Part shown: positions 52,079 to 59,552 of the stretch, piece after piece | Layout of the letters: every line of letters starts with the position of its first letter | Position numbering within the stretch: the first letter of the stretch is position 1 | NCBI RefSeq assembly: GCF_030273315.1 | Contig: NZ_CP127174.1 | Coordinates: 2,294,001 to 2,358,000, forward strand | Length of the DNA: 64,000 nucleotides | Source: Natrialbaceae archaeon AArc-T1-2 | GTDB taxonomy: Archaea > Halobacteriota > Halobacteria > Halobacteriales > Natrialbaceae | Reading direction: 5' to 3' | Position numbers and translations under genes: made by a program | Notes under the pieces: model-generated | What the model was told of the DNA's origin: nothing | The model's database searches: none | What the model saw: the letters and a program-made list of their open reading frames with translations, nothing else

Positions 52079-52609
52079 ATGGTCGAAGACGGACAGATCG
52101 CGACGGTGCGATACACCACTCGCTTGGTCGACGGGCCAGACGCAGGCGAGGTCGTCGACACGACAGACGTCGACGTCGCCAAAGAGAGCGGGATCTATCA
52201 CGACGAGGGGGATTACAAACCGCTCGAGTTTCGGGTCGGCGAGGGTAACGTCGTGCCCGCCCTCGAGGAGATCGTCAAGACGCTCGAGCGAGGCGAAACG
52301 GCGACCGAGATCGTCGAACCCGAGCGGGCATTCGGCGAACACGACGAGTCGAAGGTCGAGGAGTTCGACCGCGAGACGTTCGACGAACTCGCCGGCGGCG
52401 AGCCCGAACCCGATTCGATGGTCACGGTACGAGACGGCCGGTACGGCTGGGTGACGGCTGTCGATGCCGACCGCGTCGTCGTCGATTTCAACCACGAGCT
52501 AGCGGGGAAACGTCTCGAACTCGAGGTCGAGCTGCTCGACGTACACGGCAAGCCGGGCGAGGAATCGGGACGAAACTGGGAGAAAAAGTACGGCCGTCGA
52601 CAGGAGTAG
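52079..52609 (+). CDS. FKBP-type (SlyD-like) peptidyl-prolyl isomerase
   Basis: The protein has 176 residues from ATG 52079 (MVEDGQIATVRYTTRLVDGP). PLEFRVGEGNVVPALEEIVK and TLERGETATEIVEPERAFGE match the FKBP domain with the flap-insert typical of SlyD-type archaeal FKBPs. MVTVRDGRYGWVTAVDADRV then VVDFNHELAGKRLELEVEL closes the domain. It speeds proline isomerisation during protein folding and may chaperone. CTTTTACTG (about 52049-52057) sits 22-30 bases upstream, so the message is nearly leaderless. It diverges from the glutaredoxin gene. Confidence 0.88.
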   Translation: MVEDGQIATVRYTTRLVDGPDAGEVVDTTDVDVAKESGIYHDEGDYKPLEFRVGEGNVVPALEEIVKTLERGETATEIVEPERAFGEHDESKVEEFDRETFDELAGGEPEPDSMVTVRDGRYGWVTAVDADRVVVDFNHELAGKRLELEVELLDVHGKPGEESGRNWEKKYGRRQE

Positions 52610-52663
52610 CTGTCGGGGTACGACGATAAAAACACGGCTGTCGCGGAGTGGTCGTCGGGCGTT

Positions 52664-54127
52664 CTACTCGACGTCGACTTCGACGCGGTGGGGCCAGTAC
52701 GCGTTGTTTCCGTAGCCACCGGCCTCCCACGGGAAGGCGTCGTCTTCGACTGTCTCGAGTTCGTCGTCTTGGTGAGCGACGTCTCGCGGCTGGGAACGTC
52801 CCTGATCGTCGGTTGCGCGCGAGACGATCGTGTACTCGCCGTCGTCGTCCGGAGTCCACATGTACCGGAACTGGACCCACGATGCCGTGGTGTCGACGCC
52901 TGGCATCGCGGGACCGAAGAGTTCGGCAGTGTCCCACGTCTCGCCGCCGTCGGTCGACACTTCGACCTGTTCGATCTCGTTGTCGCCGGCCCACGCGACG
53001 CCAGTGATTTCGACCTGCCCGTCGGACGTTCGTGGGGTAACGGTGTCACCTTCGCCCGGATAGCCGATCACGGACTTCGCGAGCATGTCCCACGCGTACG
53101 CGAGTGGCTCGTCATCTGCTGCGGCGTTGTCCATCATCTGCCACGTGTCGAACACGTCCACTTCCTCGTGGTGTTCGGCGTCCTGACCGGCGACCTCGAA
53201 TCGGTAGGAGTTTTGCTGCCAGTTGTAGTATCGCTCCCACTCGTCGCCGTACATCATCGTGTCCATGACTTCCAGCTCGCCGAGCCACTTGATGCTGTTA
53301 CAGCCGTACCAGCCGGGGACGAGGAGTCGGACCGGGTGGCCGTGTTCGATGGTCAGGTCGTGTCCGTTCATCTGGTAGACGAGCAGACAGTCCTCCATCA
53401 CCTTCTGCATGGGGATCGACCGCGCGAACACCCGGTCGTCCTCGCTGGGGACCTCGTCACCGGCGGCCATCAGCCACATGTCGTCGCTGGTATCGGCACC
53501 GTACTCCTCGAGGACTTCGCTGACCGGAGTCCCCGTCCAGACCGCGTTACCGACCGCGCCGAACGCCCACGGGTTGCCACCGACCTGCGGTTCGAAGTAG
53601 GATCGGCCGTTACCCGTACACTGCATCGTGTGGGCGACCGACTCGGTGCTGTAGCCGTGTTTGATCTCCTCGACCGAGAGGTCGATCGTCTCGTCGGCAA
53701 GTCGGAGCTCGACCGTGTGGTCGTCTTCGTCGATGGCGGGCGAGAGATACCGGTTCCGCATGAAGTGCTCTTCTGCCGGTGTGACGAAGTTGATGTACGT
53801 CCCTCGCTCGGCGGCTTCCGCGTTTTCCGGATCGGCGGAGTGGACCTCGAGGCCGGGGTACTTGTTCTCGAGGTACTCCATCGTCCCCTGCTCTGGCTCG
53901 TCGTCGGTAGGCTCGGGATCGTCGCCGTCGTCGTCTGCGCCGGTGTCGTCTGCGCCGGTGTCGTCTGCACCGTTATCGCCGCCGGCACAGCCGGCGAGGG
54001 CGACGCCCGCGGAAACGCCTGCTGCCGCCATAAATCGACGCCGGTTCAGGAAGCGCTTCGCGTCGGACAGTTCGGTTTCTCGGCTCGATACGTCGGTCGT
54101 TTCGGTTGGTGAATCGTTGGTAGACAT
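52664..54127 (-). CDS. Sulfite-oxidase-type molybdopterin lipoprotein
   Basis: The protein has 487 residues. LNRRRFMAAAGVSAGVALAG then CAGGDN is a Tat signal with lipobox, so the enzyme folds with its cofactor inside and is then anchored outside. After an Asp-rich linker, HTMQCTGNGRSYFEPQVGG carries the molybdenum-coordinating cysteine, HGHPVRLLVPGWYGCNSIKW is the typical pterin-binding stretch, and a C-terminal Mo-co dimerisation domain follows (VEITGVAWAGDNEIEQVEVS). It likely oxidises sulfite or a related compound. The blue-copper halocyanin gene lies 23 bases upstream on the same strand, a natural electron acceptor. Confidence 0.88.
   Translation of the reverse strand: MSTNDSPTETTDVSSRETELSDAKRFLNRRRFMAAAGVSAGVALAGCAGGDNGADDTGADDTGADDDGDDPEPTDDEPEQGTMEYLENKYPGLEVHSADPENAEAAERGTYINFVTPAEEHFMRNRYLSPAIDEDDHTVELRLADETIDLSVEEIKHGYSTESVAHTMQCTGNGRSYFEPQVGGNPWAFGAVGNAVWTGTPVSEVLEEYGADTSDDMWLMAAGDEVPSEDDRVFARSIPMQKVMEDCLLVYQMNGHDLTIEHGHPVRLLVPGWYGCNSIKWLGELEVMDTMMYGDEWERYYNWQQNSYRFEVAGQDAEHHEEVDVFDTWQMMDNAAADDEPLAYAWDMLAKSVIGYPGEGDTVTPRTSDGQVEITGVAWAGDNEIEQVEVSTDGGETWDTAELFGPAMPGVDTTASWVQFRYMWTPDDDGEYTIVSRATDDQGRSQPRDVAHQDDELETVEDDAFPWEAGGYGNNAYWPHRVEVDVE
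53930..53974. repeat. 15-base tandem repeat inside the sulfite-oxidase linker
   Basis: GTCGTCTGCGCCGGT occurs twice, followed by GTCGTCTGCACCGTT. On the coding strand this spells three GADDT-like units in the acidic linker after the lipobox. Such linkers vary in length by slippage. Confidence 0.85.
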
Positions 54128-54150
54128 GTTGGTTTATCGTAAGGGGTTGT

Positions 54151-54660
54151 TCACTCTTCGACAATTATTGTGCCAATCATACTTCCGTCGTGGGGGGTGC
54201 ACACGTACGTGTATTCTCCCGGAACCTCGAACGTGTGTTCGAACTCTGTATCTGGGTCGTCCAGATCGAAGTGATCTTCCCCCTCGTAGGAGGCGAACGG
54301 CTCTGCACCGTCCGGGTTCTCGTTTACGTCCGATGCATCAGGATGGGACGACACGTTGTGGCCCGGTGCATCGAAGTACCACGTCACCGTTTCGCCGACC
54401 GAGATCGTGAGTTCCTCGGGCTCGAACGTCCAGTCGCCGTCTGGCGCGACGATGACTCGGTTCTCGTCGTCGCCGTTGCCGTCTTCCTCTCCCGAATCGT
54501 CGTTCGATTCCGAGTCGTCCCGACCATCGTCGGCCGCCTCGGTACCTTGGTTGTCGCCGTTCGATCCGTCGTCTCCCTCGAGACAACCTGCAAACCCGAC
54601 TGCTCCGGTTAGTCCGACATACTTCAAGTACCGTCTCCGGCTATGACCGTCGTCTGCCAT
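54151..54660 (-). CDS. Halocyanin (plastocyanin-like blue copper lipoprotein)
   Basis: The protein has 169 residues. SRRRYLKYVGLTGAVGFAGC is a Tat/lipobox start (cysteine near 26), followed by an acidic low-complexity linker to about 70. The cupredoxin domain shows APGHNVSSHPDASD (first copper histidine) and GEYTYVCTPHDGSMIGTIIV (copper Cys, His, Met in C-T-P-H-D-G-S-M). It carries electrons on the outside of the cell membrane. It lies directly upstream of the sulfite-oxidase-type gene, so the two probably share a message and act together, passing electrons from the molybdenum enzyme towards the terminal oxidase. That link is inferred. Confidence 0.9.
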   Translation of the reverse strand: MADDGHSRRRYLKYVGLTGAVGFAGCLEGDDGSNGDNQGTEAADDGRDDSESNDDSGEEDGNGDDENRVIVAPDGDWTFEPEELTISVGETVTWYFDAPGHNVSSHPDASDVNENPDGAEPFASYEGEDHFDLDDPDTEFEHTFEVPGEYTYVCTPHDGSMIGTIIVEE

Positions 54661-54859
54661 CCACGTTCACTTCAATATACAGAATTCATAATGGCACCGA
54701 AGTAGGCAATACTGTCCGATACTTCCCAACAATAATTGCAGATAGTTGGGTGTGTGAATGGTTTATTGACACGATGGGTGCGTCCCCGAACCGGTAGACG
54801 TCACGGCTGGCCTGTCTCTCGCAGTCGAGTCCGGAGCGCGACAGTGACGAACTCTCCCG

Positions 54860-55507
54860 CTACTCGTCTTTACCGACGCTTATGACCTGTAACAGCGAGT
54901 AGATGGGGACGCCCTCGAGTTCGTCGACGCCCTGTTTGTCGGCGAGGACGACACAGGCGAGCGGCTCACCGCCTCTGGCACGGATCGCTCCGATCGTCTC
55001 GCGCATCGTCGTACCGCTCGTGATAGTGTCGTCGACGATGTAACACTCCCGGTCGCGGATAGTCGCGAAGTTCCGGGAAAACGTGCCGCCATCCTGTTCG
55101 ACGTCGCCTTCTTCCTCCCACTGGTGTTTCGATGGGGTGTAGGTGGCGAGGTCGGTCTCGAGTTCACGGGCGACGAGGGTGGCGATCGGGCCGCCTGCCT
55201 TCTCGATGCCGACCGTGAGATCGACGTCCTCGCCGTGTTTCACCAGCAGGTCGGCCATCGCCTCCGCGATCGCGCTCATCCGCTTGCTGTCTCTGCCGAT
55301 CGCGGACCAGTCGACGTGGATGTCCTGGGGACCGCCGGCCACCGTCGTCGCCGGTGTGCTCGTTGCCTGTGTCGCCGTGTCGCTGCGCTCGACGAGCCAG
55401 CTCGCCGTTTCCCGGGAGACGTTCAACTCGTCTGCGATCTCGCCTTTCGAGAGCCCCCGATCCGCCAGCTCGGCCGCGCTCTCGATCAGGTCGTCGACGT
55501 TTTTCAT
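54860..55507 (-). CDS. gfcR: Transcription regulator GfcR (HTH plus PRTase-like domain)
   Basis: The protein has 215 residues. The N-terminal HTH is LADRGLSKGEIADELNVSRE then TASWLVERSD (about 14-42). The rest is a phosphoribosyltransferase fold: VDLTVGIEKAGGPIATLVAR and ECYIVDDTITSGTTMRETIG (PRPP loop). This is the haloarchaeal orotate-PRTase-like regulator GfcR, known to activate genes of sugar catabolism through the semi-phosphorylative Entner-Doudoroff route. Its ATG overlaps the stop of the glucose dehydrogenase gene (ATGA). A TTTTATA (plus strand; TATAAAA on the coding strand) 24-30 bases upstream gives it its own promoter as well. Confidence 0.88.
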   Translation of the reverse strand: MKNVDDLIESAAELADRGLSKGEIADELNVSRETASWLVERSDTATQATSTPATTVAGGPQDIHVDWSAIGRDSKRMSAIAEAMADLLVKHGEDVDLTVGIEKAGGPIATLVARELETDLATYTPSKHQWEEEGDVEQDGGTFSRNFATIRDRECYIVDDTITSGTTMRETIGAIRARGGEPLACVVLADKQGVDELEGVPIYSLLQVISVGKDE

Positions 55508-56571
55508 ATACGATCGAATTCGACCGCTGTTTTTATAGTCGTGTCGTCGTCCACAAACGCACGCTCGAACTCGTCGAGTCCGTAGACGCCTGTCACGAGA
55601 TCGTCCGCGATCCACGCCGGCAACGCCGCGAGCGTCTCGGCGGCCGACTCGAAGTGCTCACGACTCGAGTTGACGCTGCCGATCAGCGCCTTGTTGTGCA
55701 AGACGAGCTCCCGGTGAAGCCTGCCGCCGTCGATCTCGAACGTCCAGTCGTCGGGAACGCCGAGCAACGCGCCGATGCCGTTCGGGGCGAGCGCGTCGAT
55801 CGTCTCGAAGGCGTGTTTCGCATAGCCCGTCGTCTCGAAGACGACGTCTACCGGCTCGTATTCGGCGGGAATCTCGGGAATCGGCGTCTCCCGTGAGTCG
55901 ACGTAGGTCGCCCCCAGGCCTTCGATCAGGTCGATCGTGGGGTCGGGCCTGTCACGACGACCGAGACAGTAAGCGCGGTCGTACTCGAGTCGCTCCGTGA
56001 CGATCGAAAGTGTTAGAAGTCCGAGCGATCCGTTTCCCAGTACGAGCGCGGATTCGGGTCGCCAGTCGAACGCCGACCGCGAGGCGCGGGCGTGTTCGAG
56101 GGCCTTCGCCGTGATGCTGATCGGCTCGATCAGGAACCCGGCCGGCGCGAGCTCCTCGGGGATCGGAACGAGGAACCCGGCGGGGCTCGTGAAGAACTCG
56201 GCCATGAAGCCGTGGGCCCCGACGATGCCGCGTTCGACGTACTCGCCGTCGGGAGCCATGTCGGGCTGGCCGCGCTCGAAGTGGTCGGTCGGTCCGTTCG
56301 GCGGTCGTCGCACCGTCGGCACGACGACGGTTCCCTCCTCGAGGTCGGTGTCGTTCGCGTCGGCGACGACGCCGACGGCCTCGTGGCCGAGCACGAGCCG
56401 ATCCTCGCCCGCGGGGACGTCGCCGTGGTGGCCCGCGATGACCTCGTGGTCGGTGCCATCGACGCCGACGCGAAGCGTCCGCACGAGGGCCTCGCCGGGG
56501 CCCGGTTCGGGGACGGGCACTTCGAACAGCGCCGGCTCTCCCGCCCCGGGCTCGACTGCGATGGCGTCCAT
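55504..56571 (-). CDS. gdh: Glucose 1-dehydrogenase
   Basis: The protein has 355 residues of the zinc medium-chain dehydrogenase family. Metal ligands known for the Haloferax mediterranei enzyme are seen at the same places: D38 in RVGVDGTDHE, H63-E64 in RLVLGHEAVGVV and a glutamate at 149 in FLIEPISITAKALE. NADP binding is at ALVLGNGSLGLLTL (near 173). It oxidises glucose to gluconolactone, the first step of the haloarchaeal semi-phosphorylative Entner-Doudoroff pathway. The regulator GfcR is encoded right after it with a four-base overlap. The start at 56571 is close to the divergent cofH gene. Confidence 0.9.
   Translation of the reverse strand: MDAIAVEPGAGEPALFEVPVPEPGPGEALVRTLRVGVDGTDHEVIAGHHGDVPAGEDRLVLGHEAVGVVADANDTDLEEGTVVVPTVRRPPNGPTDHFERGQPDMAPDGEYVERGIVGAHGFMAEFFTSPAGFLVPIPEELAPAGFLIEPISITAKALEHARASRSAFDWRPESALVLGNGSLGLLTLSIVTERLEYDRAYCLGRRDRPDPTIDLIEGLGATYVDSRETPIPEIPAEYEPVDVVFETTGYAKHAFETIDALAPNGIGALLGVPDDWTFEIDGGRLHRELVLHNKALIGSVNSSREHFESAAETLAALPAWIADDLVTGVYGLDEFERAFVDDDTTIKTAVEFDRI
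55531..55537 (-). promoter_or_regulatory. TATA box of gfcR inside gdh
   Basis: The minus strand reads TATAAAA 24-30 bases ahead of the gfcR ATG, inside the 3' end of gdh. It would allow gfcR to be transcribed without gdh. Confidence 0.6.
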
Positions 56572-56743
56572 GCTCGATCTGACGGCGGCAACGGACTAAA
56601 GATTTACCTCGAGTCGAGTGACTTTTCTAAGATCGAGCGTGCGATCGGGTCGAAGAAGGTGTTCGATCGGACGAGACCGCGTCGCGGTCGAACCGACGAG
56701 CGATCCATCACGCTTTTGTCCCTGTGCTCGGTTCGTCTCCACG

Positions 56744-58114
56744 ATGGATCGATCGGTGACCGAGACGGACCTCGAGTTCGAGCACGTCCCTCGAACCGAC
56801 CAGTCGTTCGAGAACGCACTCGCGAAGGCCCGCGACGGCGAGCGGCTGACGGTCGCGGACGGGATCGAGCTGCTGACGACCGGGACCGACGTGGAGGGGA
56901 TCGATCGACGACGCAAAGAGCGGGTGCTCGAGGTCGCAGACCGGCGACGCCGGGAGGTCGTCGGCGAGGAGGTCACCTTCGTCGCGAACCTGAACAACAA
57001 CGTCACGACGGCCTGTAACGTCGGCTGTCTGTTCTGTAACTTCAAAGACGCCGCGTCCACCTTCGAGACCGACCACGAGGGGGCAACGGCCGGCTTCACG
57101 AAGACGCCCGCAGAGTCACGCGAGATCGTCAGCGACGCCGTCTCCCGTGGCATCTACGAGGTCTGTTCGGTCTCCGGGCTCCACCCGGCCTTCGCCCTCG
57201 ACGCCGAACACCGCGAGATTCTCGAGGCCCACGAGGACCCGACGGCGGTCAACTACAAGCCGCCGGCGGCCTACGAGACCGATCCCGGCACCTACGTCGA
57301 GCAGATCGAAGCGATGGACGTCGACGGCGTCCACGTCCACTCGATGACCCCCGAGGAGGCCTACCACGCCCGCCGGGGCACCGACTGGAGCTACGAGGAG
57401 GTCTACCGCCGCCTGAAAGCGGCGGGTCTCGATACGGTGCCGGGCACCGCCGCCGAGATCCTCGTCGACGAGGTCCGGGAGGTGATCTGTCCCGGCAAGA
57501 TCGGCTCCGACGAGTGGCTCGCGGCGATGGAAGCCGCCGCCGACGTCGGCCTGGGACTGACGGCGACGATCATGTACGGCCACGTCGAAAACGAGGCCCA
57601 CCGGGTGTTACACCTCGAGCGCGTCCGCGAGCTCCAGGAGCGAGTCGACGGCGCGATCACCGAGTTCGTCCCGCTGTCGTTCGTCCACGAGAACACCCCA
57701 CTGTACCGCCACGGCGTCGTCTCCGGCGGCGCGAGCCCCGACGAGGACGAACTGATGATCGCCGTCTCGCGGCTCTTTCTCGACAACGTCGAGCACATCC
57801 AGTCCTCCTGGGTCAAGTACGGCAACGAGGGCGGGCTGAAGATGTTGAACTGCGGGGCCGACGACTTCATGGGGACGATCCTCTCCGAGGAGATCACAAA
57901 GCGTGCGGGCGGGGAGTACGGCGAGTTCCGCTCGGTCGCCGACTACGTCGAGCTGATCAGCTCGATCGGGCGGGTGCCGGTCGAGCGCTCGACCGACTAC
58001 ACCGAACGCCGCGTGATCGACCCCGACGATCCGCCCTTCGGCCCACGGCTCGGCCCGCAGGCCGACGGCACGCCGCTGCTCGAGGACGAGAAGCGGGTGC
58101 CGGCGGACGACTGA
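56744..58114 (+). CDS. cofH: FO synthase subunit 2 (5-amino-6-ribitylaminouracil-L-tyrosine 4-hydroxyphenyl transferase)
   Basis: The protein has 456 residues from ATG 56744 (MDRSVTETDLEFEHVPRTDQ). The radical-SAM cluster is CNVGCLFCNF (CxxxCxxC near 86), preceded by NLNNNVTTA. EVCSVSGLHPAFALDAEHRE, VHVHSMTPEEAYHARRGTDW, PGTAAEILVDEVREVICPGK and TATIMYGHVENEAHRVLHLE are diagnostic for CofH. The enzyme uses SAM and tyrosine to make the FO chromophore of cofactor F420, together with CofG (not in this window). The stop codon's last A is the first base of palindromic repeat E. It diverges from gdh with 172 bases between. Confidence 0.92.
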   Translation: MDRSVTETDLEFEHVPRTDQSFENALAKARDGERLTVADGIELLTTGTDVEGIDRRRKERVLEVADRRRREVVGEEVTFVANLNNNVTTACNVGCLFCNFKDAASTFETDHEGATAGFTKTPAESREIVSDAVSRGIYEVCSVSGLHPAFALDAEHREILEAHEDPTAVNYKPPAAYETDPGTYVEQIEAMDVDGVHVHSMTPEEAYHARRGTDWSYEEVYRRLKAAGLDTVPGTAAEILVDEVREVICPGKIGSDEWLAAMEAAADVGLGLTATIMYGHVENEAHRVLHLERVRELQERVDGAITEFVPLSFVHENTPLYRHGVVSGGASPDEDELMIAVSRLFLDNVEHIQSSWVKYGNEGGLKMLNCGADDFMGTILSEEITKRAGGEYGEFRSVADYVELISSIGRVPVERSTDYTERRVIDPDDPPFGPRLGPQADGTPLLEDEKRVPADD

Positions 58115-58180
58115 TACGGATAGCTGTAACTGTGTATCGGGGCAACCGCCAGACGTGTCGCGGTTGCCAGGGTGCGTGAC
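58114..58180 (+). repeat. Palindromic 3'-end repeat, copy E (right side decayed)
   Basis: It begins ATACGGATAGCTGTAACTGT on the last base of the cofH stop and keeps the core stem GCAACCGC/GCGGTTGC with a ten-base loop. The right flank seen in other copies is replaced by unrelated sequence. It is the most degenerate copy. Confidence 0.65.
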
Positions 58181-58505
58181 ATAGAAGTGTTGGAATAGGA
58201 ATGGTTGCAGAAGGCAGTGCAAGACTTAGAGGATGAATTCACCGTTCGCTTCGCTCACGGTTCATTCGTCACATCGCAGAGAGACGCGCTGACGCGCGTC
58301 TCGGACCGCGGTCTATGCCGATAGAAACTGCGAGCGAAGCGAGCAGTTTGCGCCCTGTATCTTGCACGCGACACTTGACAAGACTCCGATAGGCATGGTG
58401 TGTGAGGGCTTCTATGACACGCTGCCGGACAGGACGGCAGCAGTCAGTGTGATCTCCCGGAGCCGAACCCACGATTTCAAATTCCGGCCGGCCCTAGAGC
58501 CGGCA
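58181..58505. other. Gene-free stretch with nested hairpins, possible mobile-element relic
   Basis: No gene is seen. Structures: GAGACGCGC/GCGCGTCTC with a four-base loop (58281-58302); AAACTGC/GCAGTTT (58325-58349); an 11-base inverted repeat TCGCTTCGCTC (58246-58256) versus GAGCGAAGCGA (58332-58342); and GTGCAAGA (58217-58224) versus TCTTGCAC (58360-58367). Nested inverted repeats without coding capacity resemble a MITE or a trimmed insertion-sequence end. The fen1 promoter must also lie at its right side. Confidence 0.5.
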
Positions 58506-59486
58506 ATGGGAAACGCAGCACTCCGGGAGATCGCCGTCATCGAGGAGGTATCCTTCGCCGACCTCGAGGGGTCGGTCGTCGCCGTCGACGCCCACAACTG
58601 GCTCTACCGGTACCTGACGACGACGGTCAAGTGGACGAACAGCGACGTCTACACGACCCCCGACGGGACCGAGGTCGCCAACCTCGTCGGCATCGTCCAG
58701 GGCCTGCCGAAGTTCTTCGAACACGACATCACGCCCGTGATGGTCTTCGACGGCGGCCCCTCCGAACTCAAGGCAGACGAGATCGAGTCCCGTCGCAAAC
58801 AGCGCGAGAGCTACGAGGAACAACTCGAGCGCGCCCGCGAGGAGGGCGACGCGGTCGCGATCGCCCGGCTGGAGTCACGCACCCAGCGCCTGACGCCGAC
58901 GATCCAGGAGACCAGCCGCGAACTGCTCTCCCTCCTCGACGTGCCGGTCGTCGAAGCCCCCGCGGAGGGCGAGGCCCAGGCCGCACACATGGCCCGCCGG
59001 GGTGACGCCGACTACGTCGGCACCGAGGACTACGACGCCCTGCTCTTTGGCGCACCCCAGACGTTGCGCCAGCTCACGAGCAAGGGCGATCCCGAACTGA
59101 TGGACCTCGAGGCGACGCTTGCGAAACACGAGCTCACGCTCGAGCAGTTGATCGACGCCGCCATTCTCATCGGGACGGACTTCAACGAGGGCGTCTCCGG
59201 GATCGGCCCCAAGACCGCGATCGCAGAGATCACCGAGCACGGCGACCTCTGGAGCGTCCTCGAGGCTCGCGGTGACAGCGTCGAGCACGGCGACCGGGTC
59301 CGCCAGCTGTTCCGCGAGCCGACCGTCACCGACGACTACGACGTCGCGACGAGCCTCGAGCCCGACCTCGAGGCCGCACGGGCCTACGTCACCGAGGAGT
59401 GGGCCGTCGATCCCGACGAGGTCGAACGTGGGTTCGAGCGCATCGAGGAGAGCGTGACACAGACGGGGCTGGATCGCTGGACGTGA
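58506..59486 (+). CDS. fen: Flap endonuclease 1
   Basis: The protein has 326 residues from [20 protein letters not shown]. Metal-binding acids appear in order: [60 protein letters not shown] then [15 protein letters not shown], and [20 protein letters not shown] (with the helix-hairpin-helix DNA-binding turn). The C-terminal QTGLDRWT is a plausible PCNA-interacting (PIP) motif. It trims 5' flaps from Okazaki fragments and in repair. It is convergent with rqcH. The N-terminus keeps Gly2, needed in FEN1 catalysis. Confidence 0.92.
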   Translation: MGNAALREIAVIEEVSFADLEGSVVAVDAHNWLYRYLTTTVKWTNSDVYTTPDGTEVANLVGIVQGLPKFFEHDITPVMVFDGGPSELKADEIESRRKQRESYEEQLERAREEGDAVAIARLESRTQRLTPTIQETSRELLSLLDVPVVEAPAEGEAQAAHMARRGDADYVGTEDYDALLFGAPQTLRQLTSKGDPELMDLEATLAKHELTLEQLIDAAILIGTDFNEGVSGIGPKTAIAEITEHGDLWSVLEARGDSVEHGDRVRQLFREPTVTDDYDVATSLEPDLEAARAYVTEEWAVDPDEVERGFERIEESVTQTGLDRWT

Positions 59487-59552
59487 CGGCGGTGTCTCCG
59501 ACCGGGTCGCCGTCGCGTGTATCCGGTCGACGCCGCCCGGATGACGACGGCT

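Noticed and set aside
52688-54112. Long plus-strand open frame antisense to the sulfite-oxidase-type gene
   Set aside because: The minus-strand protein has a Tat signal, lipobox and Mo-binding cysteine. The antisense product has none.
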